The position numbers and the translations under genes are program-made. Of a stretch of DNA of 64,000 bases, positions 17,742 through 26,896 are shown one piece after another. Within the stretch, counting starts at the first letter, position 1. Every line of letters starts with the position of its first letter. Below the pieces are notes generated by a model that ran no database searches, was not told where the DNA came from, and saw nothing but the letters and a program-made list of their open reading frames with translations. The DNA is from Enterobacter oligotrophicus (GTDB lineage: Bacteria > Pseudomonadota > Gammaproteobacteria > Enterobacterales > Enterobacteriaceae), in the NCBI RefSeq assembly GCF_009176645.1, contig NZ_AP019007.1, positions 2,170,001-2,234,000 of the forward strand, written 5' to 3'.

Positions 17742-19391
17742 ATGTTCAACCAGAAACTACAGGCAGCCGAGAACATCGAATTCGAGATTGCAGAAGAACT
17801 GCGCTACGAGACCGATCCCTGCGAGTTAAAACTGGATGAAATGATCGAGGCAGAGCCGGAACCGGAAATGATCGAGGGTCTACCCGCTTCCGACGCCCTG
17901 ACCCCTGCCGATCGCTACCTTGAACTGTTTGAGCACGTGCAGTCCTCGCGGTTGTTTGCCGACAGCAAAACGTTTCCTGACTGCGCGCCGAAAATGGACC
18001 CACTGGATATCCTGATCCGCTACCGCAAAGTGCGCCGTCATCGGGATTTCGACCTGGCGCGCTTTGTGGAAAACCACTTCTGGTTACCGGAGGTGCTTTC
18101 CACCGAGTATGTTTCCGATCCCGGTCTGTCGCTTAAAGAGCATATCGATAGCCTGTGGCCGGTGCTGACGCGCGAGCCTCAGGACCATATCCCCTGGTCG
18201 TCCCTGCTGGCATTGCCGCAGGCTTATATCGTCCCTGGCGGACGATTCAGCGAGACCTATTACTGGGACTCCTACTTCTCGATGCTGGGGCTGGCCGAGA
18301 GTGGCCGGGACGATCTGCTGAAGTGTATGGCGGATAATTTTGCGTGGCTGATTGAGCGCTACGGCCATATCCCGAACGGTAACCGAACCTATTATCTCAG
18401 CCGTTCCCAGCCGCCGGTCTTTGCGCTCATGGTGGAGCTGTTCGAAGAGGATGGCGTGCGCGGTGCGAAGCGCTACCTCGATCACCTGAAAATGGAGTAC
18501 GCCTTCTGGATGGACGGTGCGGAGTCGCTGCTGCTTAACCAGGCGTACCGTAGCGCAGTCCGTATGCCGGATGGTTCGTTGCTCAACCGCTACTGGGATG
18601 ATCGTGATACCCCGCGCGATGAATCCTGGATTGAGGATGTGGAAACAGCGCGACACTCTGGCCGTCCACCGAATGAGGTCTATCGCGATCTGCGCGCCGG
18701 TGCGGCGTCCGGCTGGGATTACTCGTCCCGCTGGCTACGCGATCCGTCGCGGCTCGCCAGTATTCGCACGACCCAGTTTATTCCCATTGATTTGAACGCC
18801 TTCCTGTTCAAGCTGGAGAGCGCGATTGCCAATATCTCGGCTTCAAAGGGGGATAAAGAGACCGCCGACCAGTTCCGCCAGAAAGCCGCCGATCGACGTG
18901 CGGCAGTAAACCGTTATCTGTGGGATGAGGAGAACGGCTGTTACCGCGATTACGACTGGCGTCGCGAAGAACTGGCACTCTTCTCTGCCGCCAGCATTGT
19001 ACCGCTGTATGTTGGCATGGCCACGCATGAGCAGGCGGAGAAGCTGTCTGACGCCGTCAAAGCACGCCTGCTGACGCCGGGCGGTATTCTGGCTACCGAG
19101 TATGAGACCGGTGAACAGTGGGATAAACCCAACGGCTGGGCACCGCTACAGTGGATGGCGATTCAGGGTTTCAAGCAGTACGGCAACGACTCTCTGGGCG
19201 ATGAGATCGCCTGGAGCTGGCTGCATACGGTGAATCATTTCTATAAAACCCACCACAAACTTATTGAGAAGTATCACATCGCCAGCAGTACGCCGCGGGA
19301 AGGTGGCGGCGGGGAGTATCCCCTGCAGGACGGGTTCGGCTGGACCAACGGCGTGGTACGGCGATTGATTGGGCTGTACGGGGAGCCGTAG
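17742..19391 (+). CDS. treF: TreF, cytoplasmic trehalase
   Basis: A 549-residue GH37 trehalase that splits trehalose into two glucose units; the length equals that of E. coli TreF. Both trehalase signatures are present: [15 protein letters not shown] (about residues 165-179) and [13 protein letters not shown] (about 450-462). The catalytic acid region is around [12 protein letters not shown]. There is no signal peptide, which separates it from periplasmic TreA. A GGAGGT ribosome binding site precedes the ATG. The 244 bases between the PP2C remnant and this start hold the treF leader; I saw no other feature there. TreF is induced by hyperosmosis and stationary phase in E. coli. Confidence 0.97.
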   Translation: MFNQKLQAAENIEFEIAEELRYETDPCELKLDEMIEAEPEPEMIEGLPASDALTPADRYLELFEHVQSSRLFADSKTFPDCAPKMDPLDILIRYRKVRRHRDFDLARFVENHFWLPEVLSTEYVSDPGLSLKEHIDSLWPVLTREPQDHIPWSSLLALPQAYIVPGGRFSETYYWDSYFSMLGLAESGRDDLLKCMADNFAWLIERYGHIPNGNRTYYLSRSQPPVFALMVELFEEDGVRGAKRYLDHLKMEYAFWMDGAESLLLNQAYRSAVRMPDGSLLNRYWDDRDTPRDESWIEDVETARHSGRPPNEVYRDLRAGAASGWDYSSRWLRDPSRLASIRTTQFIPIDLNAFLFKLESAIANISASKGDKETADQFRQKAADRRAAVNRYLWDEENGCYRDYDWRREELALFSAASIVPLYVGMATHEQAEKLSDAVKARLLTPGGILATEYETGEQWDKPNGWAPLQWMAIQGFKQYGNDSLGDEIAWSWLHTVNHFYKTHHKLIEKYHIASSTPREGGGGEYPLQDGFGWTNGVVRRLIGLYGEP

Positions 19392-19398
19392 TCGCCCC

Positions 19399-20988
19399 CT
19401 AACGAATAACCTCATAAATGGCGGTCTGGATGGACTGCCATTTTTTTGTGCTGGCATCGGGCTGCGCCTGCGCGCGGCGCTTCGCCATCTCCACATCATG
19501 CTGCTGGCGTTTCACCACCGCCGGTACAGTACAAAATTCCCTGAGATACGCTTTACGCATTGAATTAAGGGACTCTCCGTTAGACATAGCGTGGCTGAGC
19601 GTGTTGATAAAGCGACGGCACGGTTTCTGCTCCACCATCTGCTGGCGGTAGCGCAGCATTAACTCCAGCACACCCTCAAAGCCCGCCGACATCGCCTCTT
19701 CTGTCCATGACAGTTTCCAGTCCATTCCCCCCTGCAGGAACAACAGCGCCACGCGCGTATCATTCCGGTTAATGGCCGAACGGAAGTTATTCTCGTCCCA
19801 GGTGATGCCCATGCGCGTCAGCGTTTCTCGCGAGGAGGGCGTTTCACGCATCTCCTGCGGCTGTGCGGGTTGCGCCGTACTCGCGACGGCCTGTTGCGGT
19901 TTACTGCTGGTCACCAGCCAGAATCCCCCCACCACAATGGCGATAACCATCACGCCAACGGCACCCCACAGCACGCCGGAGATCAGCTGTTCACGTTGTT
20001 CTGGGGTACGGGCCGCGCGCTGGGTCGGCTTCTCTATGGTGTCACGCACCTCAAAGAGATCGCCACCGGTCACACGGTCCATTTTCTGCGCCTTTTCCCA
20101 GAACGCATGCAGCTCGCTGGCATCTACCGCCATCAGCCCCGCCGGGTTAATACGCGTGCGTCCCTCTTCAAACGCACGCTGCACAGGGCGGGTAATTTGC
20201 GAATAGTAGCTATCCAGCAGCAGGATTTGAGCCGGGCTTAAAGATTGCTGCACGGTCAGGCAGTTGCGGATTTGCCGGATGTCATCAAGGAAAGTTTGCA
20301 GGGTTTTACGCGGCTCCACCAGCAGCGTCAGCATGCTCGGGTCACTGAACAACGAGGCGTAGTAACGGCTAAACTCCTTTTTATCTACGACCATCTGCGC
20401 CAGCTCGCTGAACATCATGCCACTCAGGACATCATTGATTTCACCCAGTTTCAGCCAGCGGCGAACGCGATCGGCATTAAACAATGTTTTCAGGTGGTTA
20501 TTCAGCCGCGTCGGGTCAGGCCATGCCTGTTGAATCAGCCCTTTAAGCATCAGCTCAATCGCACGAACCTGCTTGTGTGCCTGCTGCTGTTGGATGTCGT
20601 TTCCCGACGCCAGTTCGGTGCTGTACATCAGAAGCGGCTGTTGCTGACGCAGATGCTCCAGCGCGGTGACAAAACGCATAGCCGCAATGAGCTGGTTTTC
20701 ACTGACATCCTGCCCACTCTCATATTGCGGAACGCGCTGCTGCAGCAAGCGCAGCTGGAGCGTAAACTCCGACATTTCAGCATCGTTCAGGTTGAGCTGT
20801 CTGGCAACGGCTGTCCAGCCGCCCAGCCCCAGGCGGGCGCTATCCAGTTGTTCCAGGAACCAGCGTGGATCTTTTCCTTCCGAAACGTGGACATTCAGAA
20901 GAAGTAAAATTTCCACCGATGCCTGACGAATAACCGCCAGGCAGTGTTCAAACTGCTCGCGGATATGATGTGATGTGCTGAGCGTCAT
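19399..20988 (-). CDS. STY4199-type HEPN/ankyrin-like membrane protein
   Basis: A 529-residue protein with a long helical N-terminal part (about residues 1-330), one transmembrane helix (about 340-362, SGVLWGAVGVMVIAIVVGGFW) and a C-terminal domain. The C-terminal stretch FRSAINRNDTRVALLFLQGGMDWKLSWTEEAMSAGFEGVLELMLRY (in pieces, about 404-450) reads like two ankyrin-type repeats. I recall a family found beside treF in Salmonella and relatives, named after STY4199 and annotated as HEPN-containing. The assignment is from memory and position. No canonical HEPN RN-x4-H motif is clear. A T6SS VasL/ImpA-like reading is an alternative. It is convergent with treF and divergent from the lysozyme-like ORF. 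Confidence 0.6.
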   Translation of the reverse strand: MTLSTSHHIREQFEHCLAVIRQASVEILLLLNVHVSEGKDPRWFLEQLDSARLGLGGWTAVARQLNLNDAEMSEFTLQLRLLQQRVPQYESGQDVSENQLIAAMRFVTALEHLRQQQPLLMYSTELASGNDIQQQQAHKQVRAIELMLKGLIQQAWPDPTRLNNHLKTLFNADRVRRWLKLGEINDVLSGMMFSELAQMVVDKKEFSRYYASLFSDPSMLTLLVEPRKTLQTFLDDIRQIRNCLTVQQSLSPAQILLLDSYYSQITRPVQRAFEEGRTRINPAGLMAVDASELHAFWEKAQKMDRVTGGDLFEVRDTIEKPTQRAARTPEQREQLISGVLWGAVGVMVIAIVVGGFWLVTSSKPQQAVASTAQPAQPQEMRETPSSRETLTRMGITWDENNFRSAINRNDTRVALLFLQGGMDWKLSWTEEAMSAGFEGVLELMLRYRQQMVEQKPCRRFINTLSHAMSNGESLNSMRKAYLREFCTVPAVVKRQQHDVEMAKRRAQAQPDASTKKWQSIQTAIYEVIR

Positions 20989-21271
20989 TGTTTTCCTTGA
21001 GAGACAACGAATACAACCAAATGGCCACCGACAGCCGTTTTTCTTTTTATTTATACGAGGTTAAACATACCTGACTTTCTGTTGAAATAAAGTGACAACT
21101 CTATAATGATTTAAAATGATTCAGGAGAATCTGAACACCTCGCTTTACAGCCACACCAGGGCAGCAGTCGTAACGGGCGCACCTCGCGAAAAAACGGCGA
21201 GCTACGGCCATTTGGCGGATATTTCTCGCACAACTTTTCCTCTACAGTAATGCAATTAAGAGGAAACGATT

Positions 21272-21610
21272 ATGACCTTTCATACGCTCAAGACATCATC
21301 TGCTGCCATTGAGTTAATTAAAAAACAGCAAGGACTTTCGCTGGAAAAATATCGGGACGAAAGCGGTTTATGGGTAATCGGTTATGGCCACGTTATCCGT
21401 CAGTGGGAAACTTTTCGCGGCGTGATTACCCCCGTTCAGGCGGAATATTTGTTATATGACGATATTGAATTTTGCGAGGCACTGCTGCGGGAAAATATTA
21501 CACGACCATTAACCCAACAGCAGCACGACACGCTGGTCGCATTAATATTCAATTTCGATGTGACAACCCCACTGCCGAAAGCGCTCCTTCAGGCTGTGGC
21601 CCGCGTGTAG
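21272..21610 (+). pseudogene. Truncated lysozyme-like (GH24) ORF lacking catalytic residues
   Basis: A 112-residue ORF whose residues about 14-39 match the active-site region of phage-type lysozymes, ending YRDESGLWVIGYGHV. In that family the motif reads E-G-L...Y-x-D...W-T-I-G-Y-G-H. Here the catalytic Glu is Gln (CAA at 21329-21331) and the catalytic Thr is Val (GTA at 21374-21376), while the Asp is kept. The ORF stops about 50 residues short of the usual length and its last codons read antisense into the 3' end of yhjB. It could be a decayed gene or a retained substrate-binding protein. It has a reasonable AAGAGGAAAC ribosome binding site and lies divergent from the STY4199-type gene. Confidence 0.6.
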
Positions 21611-22194
21611 AACATTGCCGCCTGGGTTCGGTTCTTGACGTCCAGCCGACGGAAAAGCGCTTCAAGGTGCGCTTTTACCGTTGCGGCACTGATGTTCAGA
21701 TTGCGGCCAATCTCTTTATTCGATTCCCCGGCCGCCAGTAATTTCAACACCTCTCGCTGGCGTTCGCTCAGGGAGGAAAGCTCCTGCTGAGACGACGAAG
21801 CCATGCTTAACCACTCACATGGAAAACAGACCATCCCTTTTGATACGGAATCCAGAACCGAAGAGAACATCTCCGGGCTCGCATTACGCGGCACAATCGC
21901 CATCACATTACGCTGCATTAACTGCTCAACCCACCTGGCCTCTTTTTTTGCCAGGATCATCACCACGCGTAATGCCGGGAAGCGAGACATCATCTCTTCC
22001 AGCATCACCATGCCGTTGTCTTCCAGTAATGTCCCGTCAATCATCACGATAGCGGAAGGTGATGCTGAGAGCAGCGCCCATAATTCATCAGTCTGACTTG
22101 TCCCTGCCATATTTATTTCCGGAATTAACTTCTGCAGACTGTGTTTCGCTCCATGAATAAATATCGACTGCCTGTCAAACATGATTACTCGCAT
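21589..22194 (-). CDS. yhjB: YhjB, LuxR/FixJ-type response regulator-like transcription factor
   Basis: A 201-residue protein with a receiver-like N-terminal domain (MRVIMFDRQSIFIHG, with IDG near the phospho-acceptor position) and a C-terminal LuxR HTH: LSERQREVLKLLAAGESNKEIGRNLNISAATVKAHLEALFRRLDVKNRTQA (in pieces, about residues 145-195). The conserved acidic pocket of true receivers is incomplete, so phosphorylation may not occur. It matches E. coli YhjB, of unknown targets. The ATG at 22194 follows AGAGGGAG. In E. coli yhjB also lies between treF and yhjC; here three accessory ORFs have been added around it. Confidence 0.9.
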   Translation of the reverse strand: MRVIMFDRQSIFIHGAKHSLQKLIPEINMAGTSQTDELWALLSASPSAIVMIDGTLLEDNGMVMLEEMMSRFPALRVVMILAKKEARWVEQLMQRNVMAIVPRNASPEMFSSVLDSVSKGMVCFPCEWLSMASSSQQELSSLSERQREVLKLLAAGESNKEIGRNLNISAATVKAHLEALFRRLDVKNRTQAAMFYTRATA

Positions 22195-22366
22195 GGTTTT
22201 TCTCCCTCTGAGAATAGCGAGGGGGGATTCTACATAGGCCTTTTTTGAGAAAAAACTCAATGAACGGATACGTTACAAATCACCGAGCGATCTTTAATCT
22301 GCCAGGATTTCGACATATCTATCTTAAGGATTATCTGAAGAGGCTCCTTCCCCTTCAGATTTGACG

Positions 22367-23125
22367 TTACAGGAACATTCCGCCTGAAACCTCAATACGT
22401 TGTGCGTTCATCCAGCCCAGCTTGTCGCTGAGCAACGCCGCAATGGCATCGCCGATATCGTCAGGCAGGCCCACACGACCCAGCGCCGTTTGCGAGGCCA
22501 GCAACTGGTTAAGCTCCGCGTTGTCACGTACCCGTCCGCCACCAAAATCGGTTTCAATTGCGCCTGGCGCAATGATATTGACCGAAATCCCGCGCGCGCC
22601 CAGCTCTTTCGCCTGATAGCGGGTGAGCACTTCCATCGCACCTTTCATTGCCGCATAAGTGCCGGAGCCAGGTTGAGTAAAGCGGGCCAGGCCGCTGGAG
22701 ACGTTCAGGATACGCCCACCGTCATTCATCATCGGCAACAGGCGCTGCGTCAGGAAAAACGGTCCTTTAAAATGAATGTTCATCGCTTCATCAAACTGGG
22801 CTTCCGTGGTCTCGGTATACGGGGCGTATAAACCGGTTCCGGCATTGTTCAATAAATAATCGAACGTCTCACGTTGCCAGACGCGCATAAGGGTTTCCTG
22901 CACATTTTTAGCAAACGCATCAAAGCTGGCAATATTCCCGACGTTAAGCTGTAATGCTGCCGCTTTCACGCCTTTTTGCTGAATTTCACGCACAACGTCG
23001 AGCGCTTCCTGCTCGCTGCTGTTATACGTCAGAATAATGCCTGTCCCTTCCGCTGCCAGCTTTAAAACCGCGTTTTTACCCAGGCCACGGCTACCACCTG
23101 TCACTAATGCAATACGTTCAGTCAT
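22367..23125 (-). CDS. SDR family oxidoreductase divergent from yhjC
   Basis: A 252-residue classical SDR: GGSRGLGKNAV nucleotide loop (about residues 10-20), NNAGTG (about 87-92), catalytic Ser in NVSSGLA, YAAMKGAMEVL for the Tyr/Lys pair (about 153-163), and a C-terminal RIEVSGGMFL. The start at 23125 (MTERIALVTGG) has a GAGG ribosome binding site. It is absent from the E. coli yhjB-yhjC interval. It shares a roughly 120-base divergent promoter region with the LysR gene yhjC, which suggests that YhjC controls it. The substrate is unknown. Confidence 0.87.
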   Translation of the reverse strand: MTERIALVTGGSRGLGKNAVLKLAAEGTGIILTYNSSEQEALDVVREIQQKGVKAAALQLNVGNIASFDAFAKNVQETLMRVWQRETFDYLLNNAGTGLYAPYTETTEAQFDEAMNIHFKGPFFLTQRLLPMMNDGGRILNVSSGLARFTQPGSGTYAAMKGAMEVLTRYQAKELGARGISVNIIAPGAIETDFGGGRVRDNAELNQLLASQTALGRVGLPDDIGDAIAALLSDKLGWMNAQRIEVSGGMFL

Positions 23126-23244
23126 AAGAAACCTCGTTTCGGCTGCTGTGGAGATTGAGAAAGAGCTTATTAGATGATAGAAAATCAATAAATAGCGTGA
23201 AAAACGCTTCACTGTTTCAGTTAAAGCAACAATGAGCTTTGCCT

Positions 23245-24144
23245 ATGGATAAAATTCACGCAATGCAACTCTTCATTCGTGTCGCGGAACTGGAGAGTTT
23301 TTCCCGCGCGGCGGAAACATTAAGCCTGCCAAAAGGAAGTGTTTCGCGTCAGATCCAGGCGCTGGAAAACCAGCTGGGAACGCAGCTTTTGCACCGCACC
23401 ACGCGCCGCGTCAGCCTCACGCAGGACGGAATGGTCTATTACGAGCGCGCAAAAGATCTGCTGACGAACCTCGACGAACTGGATGGTATGTTCCAGCACG
23501 ACCCCTCCAGCATCAGCGGGCGGTTACGCGTGGATATGCCCGTTGGTGTTGCGCGAAATTTAGTCATCCCTAAACTGCCGGCGTTTTTACAACAGTATCC
23601 CGGTATTGAGCTGGAACTGAGCAGCAGCGACTGGCTGGTCGATGTGGTTCGCGAAGGGTTTGACTGTGTTGTGCGTGTGGGCACGTTGAAGGACTCAGGG
23701 CTGATTGCCCGTCCGCTCGGCAAATTGTCGGTAATAAACTGCGCCAGCCCTGATTATCTGGCGCGTTTTGGTTACCCGGAAACACTGGATGATTTGGGAT
23801 CACACGCCGTCATTCACTACTCCGCCAGCCTCGGAACGCGTCCCCAGGGCTTTGAGTATTACACTGGCAGCACCACACGGTGGGTTAAAACCGGTGGCGT
23901 TTTAACCGTCAATAGCACCGAGACTTACCAGGCGGCCTGTATCGCCGGGCTGGGGATTATCCAGGTGCCACGCGTCGGGGTACGTGATTCTCTTCGCACG
24001 AAGAAGCTGGTTGAAGTCTTGCCCCAATATCGCGCGGAACCTATGCCCGTGTCGTTGATTTACCCGCATCGCCGTAACCTCTCTCGCCGGGTTCATCTGT
24101 TTATGGAATGGCTTACCGAACTCACAAAAGATTACGTGGACTAG
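23245..24144 (+). CDS. yhjC: YhjC, LysR-type transcriptional regulator
   Basis: A 299-residue LysR regulator with an N-terminal winged helix (MDKIHAMQLFIRVAELESFSRAAETL, then PKGSVSRQIQALENQLGTQLLHRTTRRVSLT) and a two-lobed effector-binding domain. It corresponds to E. coli YhjC, same length. I use the ATG at 23245 (MDKIHAMQ), two codons inside the longest ORF, as in E. coli. By the usual LysR pattern it should bind the intergenic region with the divergent SDR gene and respond to that enzyme's substrate or product. No target has been proven to my knowledge. Confidence 0.92.
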   Translation: MDKIHAMQLFIRVAELESFSRAAETLSLPKGSVSRQIQALENQLGTQLLHRTTRRVSLTQDGMVYYERAKDLLTNLDELDGMFQHDPSSISGRLRVDMPVGVARNLVIPKLPAFLQQYPGIELELSSSDWLVDVVREGFDCVVRVGTLKDSGLIARPLGKLSVINCASPDYLARFGYPETLDDLGSHAVIHYSASLGTRPQGFEYYTGSTTRWVKTGGVLTVNSTETYQAACIAGLGIIQVPRVGVRDSLRTKKLVEVLPQYRAEPMPVSLIYPHRRNLSRRVHLFMEWLTELTKDYVD

Positions 24145-24190
24145 CCGCGAGCTATAATTCAAAAACATATCCAGCTCAACGAAAAGGAAA

Positions 24191-25222
24191 ATGCGCGTGA
24201 CGCCGGAAAATAACCCGCAACGACCAACTCAACATTTAGATTACGATCCCATCAAAAAGATGGAAACCGGGCCTGAAGAGGTGAAATCGCCAGGAACCGC
24301 CAGCAAAGCGCTGAACACAGCCACCACCCTGGCTGAAAAAATTCAGCAATTGCCCATGATTGCGCACCTGATACGCGCCACTGAGCGCTTCAATGACCGT
24401 ATGGGTAACCAGTTCGGCGCGGCGATCACCTACTTCTCATTTTTATCGATGATCCCGATCCTGATGGTGTCGTTCGCGGCGGCCGGTTTTGTCCTCGCGT
24501 CGCACCCGACGTTGCTGCAGGATATCTTCAATAAGATCCTGACTAATGTCAGCGATCCGACGCTCGCCACAACGCTCAAAAGCACCATCAATACTGCCGT
24601 GCAGCAGCGTACCACCGTCGGTATCGTCGGTTTGCTGATCGCGCTCTACTCCGGCGTTAACTGGATGGGTAACCTGCGTGAAGCCATTCGCGCCCAGTCA
24701 CGCGATGTGTGGGAGCGTACCCCGCAGGACCAGGAGAAAATTTGGGTTAAGTATTTCCGCGACTTTATTTCGCTGATTGGTCTGCTCGTGGCTCTGATCA
24801 TCACCCTTTCCATTACCTCTGTTGCCGGTTCCGCGCAGCAGATGATTATCTCCGCGCTTTATCTTGATTACATCGAGTGGCTCAAACCCGCCTGGCGCGG
24901 CATTGGGCTGGCAATATCCATCTTTGCGAACTACCTGCTGTTCTTCTGGATCTTCTGGCGTTTACCGCGTCATCGCCCGCGCAAGAAGGCGCTGATCCGC
25001 GGAACGCTGATTGCGGCAATTGGCTTTGAAGTGATCAAGATCGTGATGACCTACACCCTGCCGTCGCTGGTGAAATCTCCGTCCGGAGCGGCGTTTGGCT
25101 CGGTGCTGGGGCTGATGGCCTTCTTCTACTTCTTTGCCCGCCTGACGCTGTTCTGCGCCGCGTGGATCGCCACTGCCGAGTACAAAGATGACCCGCGCAT
25201 GCCGGGGAAAACGCACCGCTAA
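24191..25222 (+). CDS. yhjD: YhjD, YihY/BrkB-family inner-membrane protein
   Basis: A 343-residue inner-membrane protein with a polar N-terminal 70 residues and six hydrophobic segments. Family features include FGAAITYFSFLSMIPILM (about residues 75-92), LYSGVNWMGNLREAIR (about 152-167) and PSGAAFGSVLGLMAFFYFFARLTLFCAAW (in two parts near 296-325). YhjD has been described as a suppressor locus allowing growth with Kdo-less lipid A precursor, consistent with a role in lipid IVA transport. An AAAAGGAAA ribosome binding site precedes the ATG. It follows yhjC on the same strand, 46 bases downstream. Confidence 0.93.
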   Translation: MRVTPENNPQRPTQHLDYDPIKKMETGPEEVKSPGTASKALNTATTLAEKIQQLPMIAHLIRATERFNDRMGNQFGAAITYFSFLSMIPILMVSFAAAGFVLASHPTLLQDIFNKILTNVSDPTLATTLKSTINTAVQQRTTVGIVGLLIALYSGVNWMGNLREAIRAQSRDVWERTPQDQEKIWVKYFRDFISLIGLLVALIITLSITSVAGSAQQMIISALYLDYIEWLKPAWRGIGLAISIFANYLLFFWIFWRLPRHRPRKKALIRGTLIAAIGFEVIKIVMTYTLPSLVKSPSGAAFGSVLGLMAFFYFFARLTLFCAAWIATAEYKDDPRMPGKTHR

Positions 25223-25484
25223 ACCTTATGTCGGGCTGAAAACGTCAGCCCGATCCAACTTTTCAGCATTAAAATCCAGTCCGTAACTTTTATTTAACCA
25301 AAAACCAGTTTTATTCTCTGATATTTAAAAAGTGTGAAGCATTTCATGGAAGGGTTTTTGCAGGTCTAAATATTATCCGCTTTTTGTTGGTTTTATCGCC
25401 AGCGCGTGGGTTTGTTACACATTGAAATGTCGCTTTTGCTATGCCTAATATGGCCGTTCGTTCGTCAAAAAATAAGAAAATATT

Positions 25485-26807
25485 ATGCAAGCAACAGCCA
25501 CCACACTCGATTCCGGGGCGGAAAACGTTCCGGTCAACTCGCGCAATAAAGTTGTCGTCGCATCGCTGATTGGCACCGCCATTGAGTTCTTCGACTTTTA
25601 CATTTATGCCACCGCAGCGGTCATCGTCTTCCCGCATATCTTCTTCCCGCAGGGCGACCCGACAGCAGCTACGCTACAGTCGCTGGCAACCTTTGCCATC
25701 GCGTTCGTCGCACGTCCGATTGGCTCTGCGCTGTTTGGTCACTTTGGCGATCGCATTGGTCGTAAAGTGACGCTGGTTGCCTCTCTTCTGACCATGGGAA
25801 TTTCAACCGTGGCGATCGGCCTGCTGCCAACCTACGATACCATCGGGATTTTAGCGCCGGTGCTGCTGGCGCTGGCGCGCTTTGGTCAGGGTCTCGGTCT
25901 GGGCGGTGAATGGGGCGGCGCGGCGTTGCTGGCGACCGAGAACGCTCCTGCACGTAAGCGTGCGCTGTACGGCTCCTTCCCGCAACTGGGCGCGCCAATT
26001 GGCTTCTTCTTCGCTAACGGGACGTTCCTGTTGCTCTCCTGGTTGCTGACGGATGAACAGTTCATGAGCTGGGGCTGGCGTATTCCGTTTATCTTCTCTG
26101 CGGTTCTGGTGCTGATTGGCCTGTATGTGCGTGTCTCCCTGCATGAGACGCCCGTGTTTGCCAAAGTCGCCGCGGCGAAAAAGCAGGTGAAAGTGCCGCT
26201 GGGCACACTGCTGACCAAACACGTCCGCGTGACCGTACTGGGCACGTTTATCATGCTGGCGACCTATACGCTGTTCTACATCATGACCGTCTATTCAATG
26301 ACCTACAGCACCGCCGCCGCACCGGTTGGCCTGGGGCTGCCGCGTAACGAAGTGCTGTGGATGCTGATGATGGCGGTCATTGGGTTTGGCGTGATGGTGC
26401 CGATTGCGGGCCTGCTGGCGGATAAGTTTGGCCGTCGCGCAAGCATGATTGTCATCACCTCGCTGATTATTCTCTTTGCCCTGTTCGTCTTCCCGCCGCT
26501 GCTGGGTTCAGGCAGCCCTGCGCTGGTGATGGCGTATCTGCTGATTGGCCTGAGCCTGATGGGGCTGACGTTCGGCCCGATGGGTGCGTTGCTGCCGGAG
26601 CTGTTCCCGACGGAGGTACGGTATACCGGGGCGTCGTTCTCGTATAACGTTTCTTCTATTCTGGGTGCGTCTGTTGCGCCGTATATCGCCACCTGGCTGC
26701 AGGCGAATTATGGTCTGTTCTATGTGGGTGTCTATCTGGCAGCCATGGCAGCGCTGACGTTGATTGCACTGCTGCTGACGCATGAGACGAAGCATCAGTC
26801 GCTGTAA
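25485..26807 (+). CDS. yhjE: YhjE, MFS metabolite:H+ symporter
   Basis: A 440-residue major facilitator of the metabolite:H+ symporter (ProP/KgtP/ShiA) family. Twelve hydrophobic helices are visible. Signature stretches are ATAAVIVFPHIFFP early on, GHFGDRIGRKV (loop 2-3, about residues 85-95), GLGLGGEWGGAALLATE (about 139-155) and LADKFGRRASM (loop 8-9). The family imports osmolytes or organic acids with protons; the substrate of YhjE is not established. Order yhjD-yhjE-yhjG is as in E. coli. A REP pair separates it from the convergent yhjG. Confidence 0.93.
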   Translation: MQATATTLDSGAENVPVNSRNKVVVASLIGTAIEFFDFYIYATAAVIVFPHIFFPQGDPTAATLQSLATFAIAFVARPIGSALFGHFGDRIGRKVTLVASLLTMGISTVAIGLLPTYDTIGILAPVLLALARFGQGLGLGGEWGGAALLATENAPARKRALYGSFPQLGAPIGFFFANGTFLLLSWLLTDEQFMSWGWRIPFIFSAVLVLIGLYVRVSLHETPVFAKVAAAKKQVKVPLGTLLTKHVRVTVLGTFIMLATYTLFYIMTVYSMTYSTAAAPVGLGLPRNEVLWMLMMAVIGFGVMVPIAGLLADKFGRRASMIVITSLIILFALFVFPPLLGSGSPALVMAYLLIGLSLMGLTFGPMGALLPELFPTEVRYTGASFSYNVSSILGASVAPYIATWLQANYGLFYVGVYLAAMAALTLIALLLTHETKHQSL

Positions 26808-26814
26808 GCTAATG

Positions 26815-26891
26815 CCGGGTGGCGGCTACGCCTTACCCGGCCAACAAAACTCTCCAGCCCTGCAGGCCGGGTAAGCGCAGCGCCACCCGGT
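26815..26891. repeat. Paired REP elements (BIME)
   Basis: Two inverted REP copies, about 26815-26843 and 26866-26891, between the convergent ends of yhjE and yhjG. The left arm is nearly identical to the one at 4717. Confidence 0.85.
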
Positions 26892-26896
26892 AAAAA

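Noticed and set aside
19399..20988. T6SS VasL/ImpA-type component
   Set aside because: The helical N-terminus and central membrane helix allow this reading, but no other T6SS gene is present and the locus next to treF plus the ankyrin-like tail fit the STY4199-type family better.
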